Made by a program: the position numbers and the translations under genes. The notes under the pieces are model-generated. The model did no database searches and was not told the DNA's origin. It saw only the letters and a program-made list of their open reading frames with translations. Of a stretch of 19,978 nt of DNA, positions 7,179-16,266 are shown piece by piece; position 1 is the first letter of the stretch, and each line of letters starts with the position of its first letter. The stretch spans positions 1 through 19,978 of the forward strand of contig UQFC01000044.1 in the NCBI GenBank assembly GCA_900540335.1, read 5' to 3'. This stretch comes from an uncultured Clostridium sp. Its GTDB lineage: Bacteria > Bacillota > Clostridia > Lachnospirales > Lachnospiraceae.

Positions 7179-8004
7179 TTAGGCATAGGGTTCTCACTTC
7201 CTTTCACTTAGGATTGAAAGTGAGCCTTTTTAGTCATACACAGAATCCCTATTATATCTAAATGAACGAATAAATAACACTGTCGTGGTTTGTTAATAAA
7301 AGTTACAACGACTTGTGCCCATTCCTCCATACTCATTACAAGCACTTCATTGGTTCGAACACTACTTTTCAGCTTAAGTTCAACTGCTTATTATTCTTCG
7401 ACAGTTTATATCTAGCAGATAGCTTCCTATTTACTAGATACCTTAAACCTTTCCTCGTTCCACAATTTCTATCTGTACATAGTTTCATTAGGTGCTCAAT
7501 ATAGACCTGTTAGCTTGAATATGCCCGCCATCCGAAGATTTCGCATATTATGGTATTTCATAACCAAGATTCTTACTTTACCACACTAACGCCGTTGGAA
7601 CGGTCCCTTATGTTTCCATAAGGTCGTATCTAGGTCCTTTAAATTCTCGAGTTCGTCAGTCGTTATGACATACTCACCATAGAAACTTTATAGACTTCCG
7701 ACATATCACAAACCATATCTCATACTTTAATCTTTCATGGCAGGTGGGCTCTAGCCACTTTTGTACCAACCTTACTTGATTATTTCTTAGACTTAGGTCT
7801 GCTTCTGCCGACTTCACCGAGCTTCTAACACCTAATGTTTCCATTTATGATGCTAGTCGGAGTATTAAAGAGTAAGTTTCAAAGCGTTACCTTATCATTC
7901 CTTACTTCGAAATTGCAGTTCTCCGCAATTCATTTCAGTGCTTTCGCACTTAATTTGAACAACGTGCCTAGCCTTTATTTATTTAAACTAGGAACGAGTC
8001 GCAC

Positions 8005-10018
8005 CCTGATACACAATACACCCGTAGGTAGGCCCCAAAATGGATTCCAGCTGCGGGCAGTCATAGGTAATTGAAGAGCGGTCATTTTTTCCTTTCAGAT
8101 ACCGGGGGATGAAATCCATCGGTCCCGGACGATACAGGGAAATTCCTGCAATAACATCCTCCAGATTTTCCGGCTTCAGCTCTTTCATAAAGCTCTTCAT
8201 TCCAGAACTTTCCAGCTGAAAGATTCCATCGCATTTTCCCGTGCCAATGGATGCCAGAACATTCTTATCATTATAATCTATTTTTTCCATATCCAGGTGA
8301 ATGCCGTATCCCCGCTCCACCTGCTCTGCCGCATTCTGAATCACAGTCAGAGTCCGAAGGCCGAGAAAATCCATTTTCAAAAGCCCCAGCTCCTCCAGGG
8401 TCGTCATGGTAAACTGGGTGGTAATGGTTCCGTCTGCCGCTCTGGATAAGGGAACGAACTCGTCCATAGCCCTCTGACCGATAACCACGCCTGCCGCATG
8501 CATGGAGGTGTGTCTGGGAAGTCCCTCCAGGCGCATTGCCATATCAATCAGATACTTTACCTCATCGTCCTGCTGATAGGCTTCACGAAGCTCCGGATTC
8601 TGCTTCAGAGCCTTTTCCAGCGTCATCCCCAGGTCTGTTGGAATCATCTTTGCAATGGCATCACAACGGGCGTAAGGCATATCCAGAACGCGTCCTACAT
8701 CACGGACCACTCCCTTGGCTGCCATGGTACCAAAGGTAACAATCTGAACCACCTGATCCTTGCCGTATTTTTCCACCACATAATCAATAACCTCCTGCCT
8801 TCGTTCGAAGCAGAAGTCAATATCAATATCCGGCATGGATACACGCTCCGGGTTTAAAAACCGTTCAAAAAGCAGATCATAGCGGATGGGATCGATGTTT
8901 GTAATTTCCAGGCAGTAGGCTACAATACTTCCTGCTGCCGAGCCTCGCCCCGGTCCTACCATAATATTGTGGGATCTGGCAAAATGAATGAAATCCCACA
9001 CAATCAGAAAATAATCCACATATCCCATATTGTGGATAACATCAAGTTCATAATCCAGACGTTTTTTCAGAGTTCCGTCATCCTTTGGATACCTCCTTGT
9101 CATACCGTCCAGACACAGCTTGTTTAAATATCCCCAGGAGTCATAGCCCTCCGGAACTTCATATTTCGGCAGCTTTGTTACGCCAAATTCAATCTCCACA
9201 TTGCACCTCTGGGCAATCTTATGCGTGTTGTCAATGGCTTCCTGGGCATAGGGAAACAGCGCACGCATTTCTTCCTCGGACTTGCAGTAATACTGTCCTC
9301 CTTCGTAACGCATTCTGTTTTCATCTGTCACCCTTTTTCCGGTCTGAATACAAAGCAGAATATCATGGGGAACTGCATCCTCTGCCAGAATATAATGAAT
9401 ATCATTGGTTGCCACCAGGTCAATTCCCAGTTCCCTGCTCATACGCATCAGACCCTGATTTACGGTTTTCTGCATGGGAATCCCGTGATCCTGAAGTTCC
9501 AGGAAGAAATTCCCTTTTCCAAATATTTCCTGATAATGAAGAGCCGAACGGCATGCTTCCTCATACATTCCCCGTCCCAGATACCTCTGCACCTCGCCGG
9601 CCAGACAGGCTGACAGGGCAATCACACCTTCGTGAAAGGTTTCCAGAACCTCATAATCCACTCTGGGCTTATAATAAAATCCATCCACATAGCCTTTTGA
9701 CACAATCTTCATCAGATTGTGATATCCCTGATCATTCTCAGCCAGCAAAACAAGATGGTAATACCGATCCTCTCCGCTTGCTGTCTCCCGATCAAAACGG
9801 GAACCGGGAGATACATAGACCTCACACCCGATAATGGGCTTGATCCCCACCTCTCTGGCTGCCCTGTAAAAATCAATTACTCCGTACATGGCGCCATGAT
9901 CGGTAATTGCTATACTGTCCATCCCCAGTTCCTTTGCCCTGGCTGCCAGTTCCTTGATTTTACAGGAGCCGTCCAGCAGGCTGTACTCGGTATGGACATG
10001 CAAATGTGTAAATGCCAC
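8005..10018 (-). CDS. dnaE: DNA polymerase III alpha subunit, exon 1 (N-terminal part)
   Basis: The first exon encodes residues 1-671 and the first base of codon 672 of the DnaE-type replicative polymerase. A PHP domain starts HLHVHTEYSLLDG (His7, His9) with TDHGAMYG near residue 40. The palm contains PDIDIDF with the catalytic aspartates Asp397 and Asp399, and the third acidic residue is in LLKMDFLG (Asp550). The exon ends in GPTYGCIVYQ. The start is a GTG at 10018 with AGGAAAGGAAG upstream, and a promoter lies at 10123-10151. Spliced, dnaE is 3468 nt and 1155 codons, the usual size. Unspliced translation would add GATRS and stop at 7989-7987, losing the C-terminal 40%. Confidence 0.96.
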
Positions 10019-10122
10019 AGCTTTTCTTCCTTTCCTGTTTTTCAGCGCCGCTTTCCATTCAGCTGCCCTGCGCGTTCTGCAGGACCTTTTCTCGTTTTCT
10101 TCGTCACCGCGCTGTTCCTTTT

Positions 10123-10151
10123 ATTATATCTGGAAATAAATTATTTTTCCA
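10123..10151 (-). promoter_or_regulatory. Promoter of dnaE
   Basis: Perfect -10 TATAAT (10123-10128) on the minus strand with TGGAAA (10146-10151, 4 of 6 matches to TTGACA) at 17-bp spacing. It lies between the terminator of the upstream operon and the dnaE GTG, giving a leader of roughly 100 nt. Confidence 0.75.
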
Positions 10152-10159
10152 CTGTTTCC

Positions 10160-10206
10160 AGAACAGACAAAGGGCAGGTATCTCTGCTTTCCAGAAATCC
10201 TGCCCT
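10160..10206 (-). terminator. Terminator after the HPr-family gene
   Basis: On the minus strand AGGGCAGG pairs with CCTGCCCT (10171-10206, 7-8 bp outer stem with a long partly paired loop) and is followed by TTTGTCTGTT. It ends the DUF1653-to-HPr operon about 40 bases after the HPr stop codon. Confidence 0.75.
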
Positions 10207-10247
10207 GTTCTCCCATCTATCACTTTATAAACAATTTCGAGTGGGGA

Positions 10248-10502
10248 TTACCGATTGCTTAAATACTGTTCAATCTCTGCAATCGCCTTTTCCTCATCAC
10301 TTCCGTCTGCGCTGACAACCACTGTCTCACCTACATCAAGACCCAGTGTCATCATACCCATAATACTCTTGGCATTCACGCGCGCATTCTCGCTCTCTAC
10401 ATAAATCAGGCTGTCATACTGGCTTGCAATCTGCACCAGCATGGCCACCGGTCTTGCCTCAAGTCCGGATGCGAGTCCAATCGTAATTGCTTTCTTTACC
10501 AT
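10248..10502 (-). CDS. HPr-family protein with Glu15 and Ser46 (Crh-like)
   Basis: An 84-residue HPr-fold protein. In HPr, His15 relays phosphate from enzyme I to sugar permeases, and Ser46 is phosphorylated by HPr kinase for carbon catabolite regulation with CcpA. Here the active-site loop reads SGLEARPVA, with Glu at exactly position 15. NAKSIMGMM places Ser46 exactly at the regulatory site. The protein should therefore be unable to carry PTS phosphate but could still be an HprK substrate, like Crh of Bacillus (Gln15, Ser46). In Bacillus crh also follows yvcJ (rapZ) and yvcL (whiA), as here. GAGGAGG before the ATG at 10502 fixes the start; a longer in-frame extension is unlikely. It is the last gene of the operon. 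Confidence 0.9.
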   Translation of the reverse strand: MVKKAITIGLASGLEARPVAMLVQIASQYDSLIYVESENARVNAKSIMGMMTLGLDVGETVVVSADGSDEEKAIAEIEQYLSNR

Positions 10503-10532
10503 AATTATCCTCCTCATTTTTGAAAGCATGTA

Positions 10533-11498
10533 TTATGCTTCATTGCCTGGAGCCTGCTCTCTCAGCTTTTGGGCAAGCTCTCCCAGCTTCCTGAGCCTGT
10601 GATTCACGCCGGATTTGCCCACCGGCGGATCCAGAGCCTCTCCAAGCTCTTTTAGTGTTGCTTCCGGCTTTAAAAGACGCAGCTGGGCAATCTCACTGAG
10701 ATTTTCCGGCAGCTTGTCAAAGCCGATTTTGTCCCGGATGAAAGTAATGTCCTTCATCTGTTTCACTGCAGCCGATACTGTCTTGTTGATATTGGCTGTT
10801 TCACAATTAACCTGTCTGTTTACGCTTCCGCGCATTTCCTTGAGAATCCGGATATTCTCCAGTTCCATCAAGGCCACAGGCGCTTCCATTACGTTCAGGA
10901 TGTCCACAATCTGGCTGCCCTCTTTAATGTAAACCACATAGTACTTTTTTCTCTGTACAATCTTGGCGTCCAGACCAAATGCAAGAATTAATCCCTGAAG
11001 CTGAACTGCTTTGGCCTCAGCAGCACAGACAATCTCAAAATGATAGAACTTCTCCGGATCGCTGATGGAACCGGAGGCCAGAAATGCTCCGCGGATAAAA
11101 GCCCGCTTGCAGCAGCTCTGCATAATAACCACATTCTGAGCCAGAGACAGATTTTCTTCAATCTCACCGTACCTGTCAATCAGCTTGGTAGCCTGAAGAA
11201 CCCGCATTGCGTCTTCATGCCGGCTGACTCCTACCGTGTAGGTACGAAGCCGATGGCCTTCTGCCCCCTGGCGAATAGAAACATCAGTACTTATATTAAA
11301 TGTTTTTTTCAATAATGTAAAGTACTTTCTTGCAACTGCCGCATTTTCCGTGCTGATTTTAATCCGGTACCGATCATTTTCCGATATCTGGATCCTGCCG
11401 CACAGACTGATAATCGCCGCAATTTCTGCAATCTGGCAGTGTCTTGCCGGACTCAGCTGCCGGGATAATTCCTCCTTAACTCTTGAAGAAAATGACAT
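10533..11498 (-). CDS. whiA: Sporulation/cell-division regulator WhiA
   Basis: A DNA-binding protein of 321 residues. It has an N-terminal domain related to LAGLIDADG homing endonucleases without the nuclease residues (MSFSSRVKEELSR through about residue 200) and a C-terminal helix-turn-helix (LKPEATLKELGEAL, then KSGVNHRLRKLGELA). In actinobacteria WhiA controls sporulation; in Bacillus it affects division and chromosome segregation. The ATG at 11498 follows GAGGTGGG and matches the family N-terminus; a longer frame reaches back into rapZ but is not favoured. It is 16 bp after rapZ and 30 bp before the HPr-like gene. The yvcK gene often found between rapZ and whiA is absent. Confidence 0.95.
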   Translation of the reverse strand: MSFSSRVKEELSRQLSPARHCQIAEIAAIISLCGRIQISENDRYRIKISTENAAVARKYFTLLKKTFNISTDVSIRQGAEGHRLRTYTVGVSRHEDAMRVLQATKLIDRYGEIEENLSLAQNVVIMQSCCKRAFIRGAFLASGSISDPEKFYHFEIVCAAEAKAVQLQGLILAFGLDAKIVQRKKYYVVYIKEGSQIVDILNVMEAPVALMELENIRILKEMRGSVNRQVNCETANINKTVSAAVKQMKDITFIRDKIGFDKLPENLSEIAQLRLLKPEATLKELGEALDPPVGKSGVNHRLRKLGELAQKLREQAPGNEA

Positions 11499-11514
11499 TT
11501 CCCACCTCAGATGC

Positions 11515-12390
11515 TTATTTTTTTCGTATTCTGTCCTTCTCAATGTCCCGGTGCTCCAGTTTCAGCCCCAGCTCCCTGTGGCTGCTTAAATACTGGTAAA
11601 CCGCCTCTGCAATCGTTACAGAACGGTGTTTGCCGCCGGTACATCCAATGGCAATAACCAGCTGGTTCTTTCCCTCCTGGACATAATTGGGAATCAGAAA
11701 TTCCAGCATATCATACAGCTTTCCCAGAAACAGCTCTGCCGTTCCGCCCTGATGGACATAGGCCTGCACCTCTGCTTCCTGCCCTGTGTGGCTTCTCAGA
11801 CCTTCCTCATAATAGGGGTTGGGCAGAAATCTCACATCAAATACCAAATCCGCATCCACAGGGATCCCGTACTTAAATCCAAAGGACAGCACTGTCACAA
11901 ACAGGTTCTGATAGTTCTGATTATCAACAAATATTTTCTCCAGCTCCTGCCTCAATTCCCTCGTAAGAAGCTGGCTGGTATCAATAATAATATCTGCTTC
12001 TTTCTTTAAAAACTCCAGCCTGCTGCGCTCTGTCTGAATTCCGGAATCCACACGTCCCTTTCCTGCAAGAGGATGAGAACGGCGTGTTTCCTTATAACGT
12101 TTAATCAGAGTCTCATCGCTGCAGTCCAGAAACAGCACCTCGCAGGGAAGAGAACCGGACTTCCACTGCTCCAGAATCTGCCGGAACCGGGGAAGATCCT
12201 CTCCGCTGCGGATATCGATCCCCAGAGCCACCTTCTCATGGGAGGATGACTGCCGCATAGCCAGATCGGCAAACGGCTCCATCAAAGGAATCGGCAGATT
12301 GTCTACACAATAGAATCCCAGATCCTCCAGTATTTTCAGGGCAATGGTTTTTCCCGCACCAGACATGCCCGTTACAATAACCAGCTTCAT
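11515..12390 (-). CDS. rapZ: RapZ/YvcJ-family nucleotide-binding protein
   Basis: A P-loop protein of 291 residues. The Walker A motif GMSGAGKT is at residues 8-15, DCSDETLIKRYKETRRSHPL lies in the middle, and the C-terminal domain has the signature AIGCTGGKHRSV. In E. coli RapZ is an RNase E adaptor controlling glmZ and hence glucosamine-6-phosphate synthesis. In Gram-positives the ortholog YvcJ binds and hydrolyses nucleotides and its target is less clear. Its position between murB and whiA fits a link between cell-wall precursor supply and regulation. The spacing on both sides is 16 bp, so it is cotranscribed. Confidence 0.95.
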   Translation of the reverse strand: MKLVIVTGMSGAGKTIALKILEDLGFYCVDNLPIPLMEPFADLAMRQSSSHEKVALGIDIRSGEDLPRFRQILEQWKSGSLPCEVLFLDCSDETLIKRYKETRRSHPLAGKGRVDSGIQTERSRLEFLKKEADIIIDTSQLLTRELRQELEKIFVDNQNYQNLFVTVLSFGFKYGIPVDADLVFDVRFLPNPYYEEGLRSHTGQEAEVQAYVHQGGTAELFLGKLYDMLEFLIPNYVQEGKNQLVIAIGCTGGKHRSVTIAEAVYQYLSSHRELGLKLEHRDIEKDRIRKK

Positions 12391-12406
12391 GGCTTCCTCC
12401 TTCGTT

Positions 12407-13327
12407 TTAGAATTCTCCCAGAAGCTTTACCTCCAGCTCCAGCTCCACGCCGGAATTCCGGAAAACACGCTCCTTTACCTGGCGGCACAGCTCCACAATG
12501 TCCGCTGCTGTAGCGCCGCCCCGGTTAATCACAAATCCACAATGCTTTTCCGATACCTGAGCGCCTCCTACTCCATATCCTCTCAGGCCGGCCTCTTCAA
12601 TCAGCTTTCCTGCAAAATATCCCTCAGGCCGTTTAAAAGTGCTGCCTGCGCTGGGATACTCCAACGGCTGCTTTTCCCGGCGCCGTCCGGCATAGTCCTG
12701 CATCCGGCTGCGTATTTCCTCCTGACTTCCGGGTTCCAGAAAAAGCTCCGCTTCCAGAATCACATACCCCCGGGAAAGGATACAGCTGGTCCGGTATCCC
12801 AGTTCCAGCTCTGATGCATCCAGAGTTTCCACCAGACCGTCTTTTGTCAGTACCCGAACCTTCTTCAGAACCTGACATATTTCTCCGCCGTAAGCGCCTG
12901 CATTCATCACCACAGCGCCCCCTACCGTGCCGGGAATTCCTGATGCAAACTCCAATCCTGTCAGGGATGCCTCAAGAGCCTGCTTCGCCGCTGTATAAAG
13001 CAGAGCGCCTGCACCTGCCCGGATGGTCTGCCCTGTAACCTGAACCTGATTCCAGTTTTTGCCCAGGACAATCATCACACCGTGAAATCCCTTATCCCCT
13101 ACCAGCAGATTGCTTCCATTTCCCAGAATATACCACGGAACCTGGTGATCTCTGCAAAGGCGGATTACCTCCGCCAGCCGTTCCTCCGTATCCGGCTCCA
13201 CCAGCCAGTCAGCCGCTCCTCCTGTACGAAAAGTAGTGCGGCGGCTCATAGGCTCATTCTCGTGCACCTGGTCTTCCGGCAGAATCCGGCAAAGTTTTTC
13301 TGTAAAATTCTTCATCTGACTCCTCAT
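12407..13327 (-). CDS. murB: UDP-N-acetylenolpyruvoylglucosamine reductase MurB
   Basis: FAD enzyme that reduces UDP-GlcNAc-enolpyruvate to UDP-MurNAc, the second committed step of peptidoglycan precursor synthesis. FAD-binding elements are TTFRTGGAAD, ILGNGSNLLVGD and GIPGTVGGAVVMNAGAYGGE. Arg179 is in YRTS, the proton-donor Ser229 in YPSAGSTFKRP, and the C-terminal Glu (about 299) in LELEVKLLG. The absence of the Tyr-containing loop indicates a type II enzyme. Two ATGs are possible: 13327 after AGGAAG, and 13315 after GAGGAG; the second is equally or more likely and would shorten the protein by four residues. It lies between hprK and rapZ in the operon. Confidence 0.96.
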   Translation of the reverse strand: MRSQMKNFTEKLCRILPEDQVHENEPMSRRTTFRTGGAADWLVEPDTEERLAEVIRLCRDHQVPWYILGNGSNLLVGDKGFHGVMIVLGKNWNQVQVTGQTIRAGAGALLYTAAKQALEASLTGLEFASGIPGTVGGAVVMNAGAYGGEICQVLKKVRVLTKDGLVETLDASELELGYRTSCILSRGYVILEAELFLEPGSQEEIRSRMQDYAGRRREKQPLEYPSAGSTFKRPEGYFAGKLIEEAGLRGYGVGGAQVSEKHCGFVINRGGATAADIVELCRQVKERVFRNSGVELELEVKLLGEF

Positions 13328-13366
13328 TTACTTCCTGATTTTCCCGGCAGAACCGGAAATTGACTT

Positions 13367-14296
13367 TTAAATCTGAGGTCTTCCCAGATTTGCCTGTACA
13401 CGGTTGTACAGTTCCTTGGCTGCATTATAGCCCATCTTCTTCTGACGATAGTTGACAGCCGCAGACTCTACGATAATCGCCAGATTCCGGCCCGGACGGA
13501 TGGGGATATTGTGGCAGACAACCTTATTGCCCAGAAATTCCGTATACTGATCCTCCAGTCCCAGACGATCGTATTCTTTATCTTTATCCCAGTCCTCCAG
13601 CTTGATTACCATATCAATATTCTGAGTATCCTTTACGCTTTCTACACCGAACAGCGCTTTTACGTCAATAATGCCAATACCTCTCAGCTCAATAAAGTGC
13701 TTGGTAATATCCGGCGCGCTTCCCACCAGTGTCACATCACTGACTTTTCGAATCTCTACCACATCATCTGTAACAAGACGGTGTCCCCGTTTAATCAGCT
13801 CCAGAGCCGCCTCACTTTTTCCGATGCCGCTCTCTCCCATAATCAAAACGCCTTCACCGAATACATCCACCAGCACGCCGTGAATGCTGATGCAGGGCGC
13901 CATTTTCACCTTCAGCCAGCGAATTACCTCCGCCATCAAATCGGAAGTGCTTTTATCGGAAACAAGACAGGGCACCTGATAATGGAGACAGAGATCCTTC
14001 ATGTCCTCATCCGGCATCTGGGAGCGGCTGTAAAGAACACAGGGAATTTCGCTGGAAAGCAGTCTTTCGTACATGGCAACCTTTCTTTCCCTGGGCAGTG
14101 TCTTAATATATTCCTGCTCCACAAATCCAATAATCTGTACTCTTTCCCGATCAAAATGATCAAAAAAGCCTGCCAGCTGCAGGGCCGGCCGATTCACATC
14201 CGGATGAGACAGAACAACCTTGTCTGTGTCGATTTCCGGAAGAATATTTTTCAGATTCATCTTATTAATCAATTCTGTAATCGTAACTCCGTACAT
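13367..14296 (-). CDS. hprK: HPr kinase/phosphorylase
   Basis: Bifunctional enzyme that phosphorylates Ser46 of HPr or Crh at high fructose-1,6-bisphosphate and ATP and dephosphorylates it when phosphate is high. It has 309 residues. The N-terminal domain covers about 1-130; the C-terminal kinase domain carries the Walker A loop GESGIGKS (154-161), preceded by ISIHGVLVDVFG with the conserved His139. GHRLVTDDVVEI and the HPrK signature ELRGIGIIDVKALFG follow. The family N-terminus MYGVTITELI and AAAGGAG upstream set the start at 14296 rather than the in-frame ATG at 14329. It shares an operon with its probable substrate, the Ser46-containing HPr-like protein, and is followed downstream in another transcript by pfkA. 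Confidence 0.96.
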   Translation of the reverse strand: MYGVTITELINKMNLKNILPEIDTDKVVLSHPDVNRPALQLAGFFDHFDRERVQIIGFVEQEYIKTLPRERKVAMYERLLSSEIPCVLYSRSQMPDEDMKDLCLHYQVPCLVSDKSTSDLMAEVIRWLKVKMAPCISIHGVLVDVFGEGVLIMGESGIGKSEAALELIKRGHRLVTDDVVEIRKVSDVTLVGSAPDITKHFIELRGIGIIDVKALFGVESVKDTQNIDMVIKLEDWDKDKEYDRLGLEDQYTEFLGNKVVCHNIPIRPGRNLAIIVESAAVNYRQKKMGYNAAKELYNRVQANLGRPQI

Positions 14297-14341
14297 AGCT
14301 TCCACTCCTTTTCCTCTATGTCCTAACATTCTTTCATACTA

Positions 14342-16249
14342 TCATATCCGCGGGGAAATGTCATCCACAATCACGGTATCCTCTTTTTCTTTCCTTCGGA
14401 AAAACCGGTATACACTTTCTGCCGCCGCCCGGTTCATACCAGGCACCTGACAAAGCTCCTCAACCGAAGCCTCCCGCACATCATCCAGAGACTGAAAACT
14501 CCGCATCAGCGCCTTTCTCCTGGTTTCTCCGATTCCCGGAATCTCATCCAGAATCGAACGCACCTGGCTTTTGCTTCTCAGGCTGCGGTGATACTCAATA
14601 GCAAACCTGTGAGCCTCATCCTGAATTCTGGTAATCAGACGAAATCCCTCTGAATGGCGGTCAACGGGAATTTCCACATTCTGGTAGTAAAGTCCTCTTG
14701 TTCTGTGACTGTCATCCTTTACCATGCCGCAGACCGGAATGGAAAGTCCCAGCTGTTCCAGCACCTCCAGGGCAATATTTACCTGCCCCTTTCCGCCGTC
14801 CATCATCAGAAGATCCGGAAATCTGGTAAAGCTTCCAAATTCCTTTTCCACTCCCTGATTTTTCAGCTTTTTTTCTTCCTCCATACCGTGAGTAAACCGT
14901 CTGGTCAGCACCTCTTTCATGGAAGCGTAATCATTGGGTCCTGTCACGGTTTTAATGCGGAATTTCCGGTAATCACTGCGCCTGGGTCTTCCGTTTTCAA
15001 ACACCACCATGGAGCCTACGGATTCGTATCCGGAAATATTGGAAATATCAAAGGCTTCCATTCTCCGGACATTCTCCAGCCCCAGCCACTGCGCCACCTG
15101 ATTCATGGCGCCAATAGTCCGCATTTCTTCCCGTTTATTTCTTTCATTGTCCTGAATCAGCACAAGAGCCGCATTCTTCTCCGCAAGCTCCACCAGCCTC
15201 TCCTTATCGCCTTTCTTTGGAACCGTAATGCGAACCTTCTGCCCCTTTCTGGCGCTGAGCCACTGGCTGATCAATTCCGTATCCTCCAGCTCATACTGCA
15301 CCCACAGCTCCTTTGGCAAAAAAGGCGTTCCCGCATAAAACTGCTTTACAAAGCTGGAAAGAATCTGGCCCTTTGTCTCCGCAGCTGCCACAGACATGCG
15401 GAAATGATCCCGTCCGATCAGCTTGCCTTCTCTGACAAAAAACACCTGAACAACAGCATCCATATCATCCCGGGCCATGGCAATAATATCACGATCCTCC
15501 ATATTGCTGCTGGTGATCTTCTGCTTCTGTGCCACCTGCTTTACACTGCTCAGCAGATCCCGGTATTCAATCGCTTTTTCAAAATCCATGGCATCGGAAG
15601 CCGCCTGCATCTTCTCTTCCAGATTTTTTAAAACACCGTCATAGCGGCCATTTAAAAACTCCAGAACCTGCCTGATATTTTCTCCGTACTCTTCTTTGGA
15701 AATATATCCCTGGCAGGGGGCATCACACTGTTTGATATGGTAATTGAGACAGGGACGTTCTTTCCCCGTATCCCTGGGCAGATTCCTGCTGCAGGTTCTG
15801 ATCTTATACAGCTTGTGTATCAAATCAATGGTATCCTTCACTGCTCCGGCGCTGGTATAGGGGCCAAAATACCTGTTTTTATCCTTTTTCATGGTTCTGG
15901 CAAGCATCACCCTGGGAAAATCCTCCCCGACCGTCACCTTAATATAAGGATATGCCTTGTCATCCTTCAGCATGGTATTGTAACGGGGCTGATGCTCCTT
16001 GATCAGATTGCATTCCAGAACCAGGGCTTCCATTTCCGAATCTGTCACAATATACTCAAACCGGGCAATCCTGGAAACCATCTGCTCGATCTTTGCGCTC
16101 TTATTGCGGCTGCTCTGAAAATACTGCCGCACCCGGTTTTTCAGGCTGATCGCCTTTCCCACATAAATAATTTCATCTTTGGCATCGTGCATCAGATAAA
16201 CCCCCGGCTGAGACGGCAGCTTCTTCAGTTCATCCTCGATATTAAACAT
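14342..16249 (-). CDS. uvrC: Excinuclease ABC subunit C
   Basis: Nuclease subunit of UvrABC nucleotide excision repair, cutting on both sides of a lesion. It has 635 residues with all domains present. A GIY-YIG nuclease domain (PGVYLM, then IIYVGKAISLKNRVRQYF, residues 15-44) makes the 3' cut. A Cys-rich linker (CLNYHIKQCDAPCQGYI) and a UVR helix pair follow (around KNLEEKMQAASDAMDFEKAI). The RNase H-like 5' nuclease has FDISNISG, LMMDGGKGQVN and DEAHRFAIEYHR. Tandem helix-hairpin-helix motifs (LDEIPGIGETRRKAL and ELCQVPGMNRAAAES) end the protein. It sits 17 bp after the DUF1653 gene and about 45 bp before hprK. Confidence 0.97.
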   Translation of the reverse strand: MFNIEDELKKLPSQPGVYLMHDAKDEIIYVGKAISLKNRVRQYFQSSRNKSAKIEQMVSRIARFEYIVTDSEMEALVLECNLIKEHQPRYNTMLKDDKAYPYIKVTVGEDFPRVMLARTMKKDKNRYFGPYTSAGAVKDTIDLIHKLYKIRTCSRNLPRDTGKERPCLNYHIKQCDAPCQGYISKEEYGENIRQVLEFLNGRYDGVLKNLEEKMQAASDAMDFEKAIEYRDLLSSVKQVAQKQKITSSNMEDRDIIAMARDDMDAVVQVFFVREGKLIGRDHFRMSVAAAETKGQILSSFVKQFYAGTPFLPKELWVQYELEDTELISQWLSARKGQKVRITVPKKGDKERLVELAEKNAALVLIQDNERNKREEMRTIGAMNQVAQWLGLENVRRMEAFDISNISGYESVGSMVVFENGRPRRSDYRKFRIKTVTGPNDYASMKEVLTRRFTHGMEEEKKLKNQGVEKEFGSFTRFPDLLMMDGGKGQVNIALEVLEQLGLSIPVCGMVKDDSHRTRGLYYQNVEIPVDRHSEGFRLITRIQDEAHRFAIEYHRSLRSKSQVRSILDEIPGIGETRRKALMRSFQSLDDVREASVEELCQVPGMNRAAAESVYRFFRRKEKEDTVIVDDISPRI

Positions 16250-16266
16250 CTTCCCGTCCCTTCCTC

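Larger units (their letters stand above)
5845..8004 (-). mobile_element. Group II intron inserted in dnaE
   Basis: A retroelement-type ribozyme intron of 2160 nt in the same orientation as dnaE. The 5' end is GTGCGAC (8004 downward), matching the GUGYG consensus, and the 3' end is CTAT at 5848-5845, matching the AY rule. Joining the flanks restores Tyr-Gln-Glu-Gln-Val-Met in frame. Domains I-III occupy about 7312-8004 and include a 7-bp hairpin with a GAAA tetraloop at 7606-7623. Domain IV is closed by a 17-bp perfect inverted repeat (5932-5948 with 7295-7311) and holds the remains of the maturase. A 34-nt domain V with a CGC triad lies at 5894-5927, and domain VI fills the space to the 3' end. 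No target duplication is seen, as expected for intron retrohoming. Confidence 0.95.

Noticed and set aside
7312..8004. EBS1 sequence pairing with the exon end ATCAGG
   Set aside because: No perfect 6-base complement (CCTGAT) was found by eye. CCTAGATA and CTTGGT are only approximate or wobble-rich matches, so no site is claimed.
7835..8074. Plus-strand ORFs across the intron and dnaE exon 1
   Set aside because: They run antisense over structured intron RNA and dnaE, lack ribosome binding sites and show no recognisable family.
4391..10018. dnaE as two separate genes or a gene broken by an insertion sequence
   Set aside because: The junctions rejoin exactly in frame, and the interruption has group II intron ends and a domain V, with no inverted terminal repeats or target duplication.
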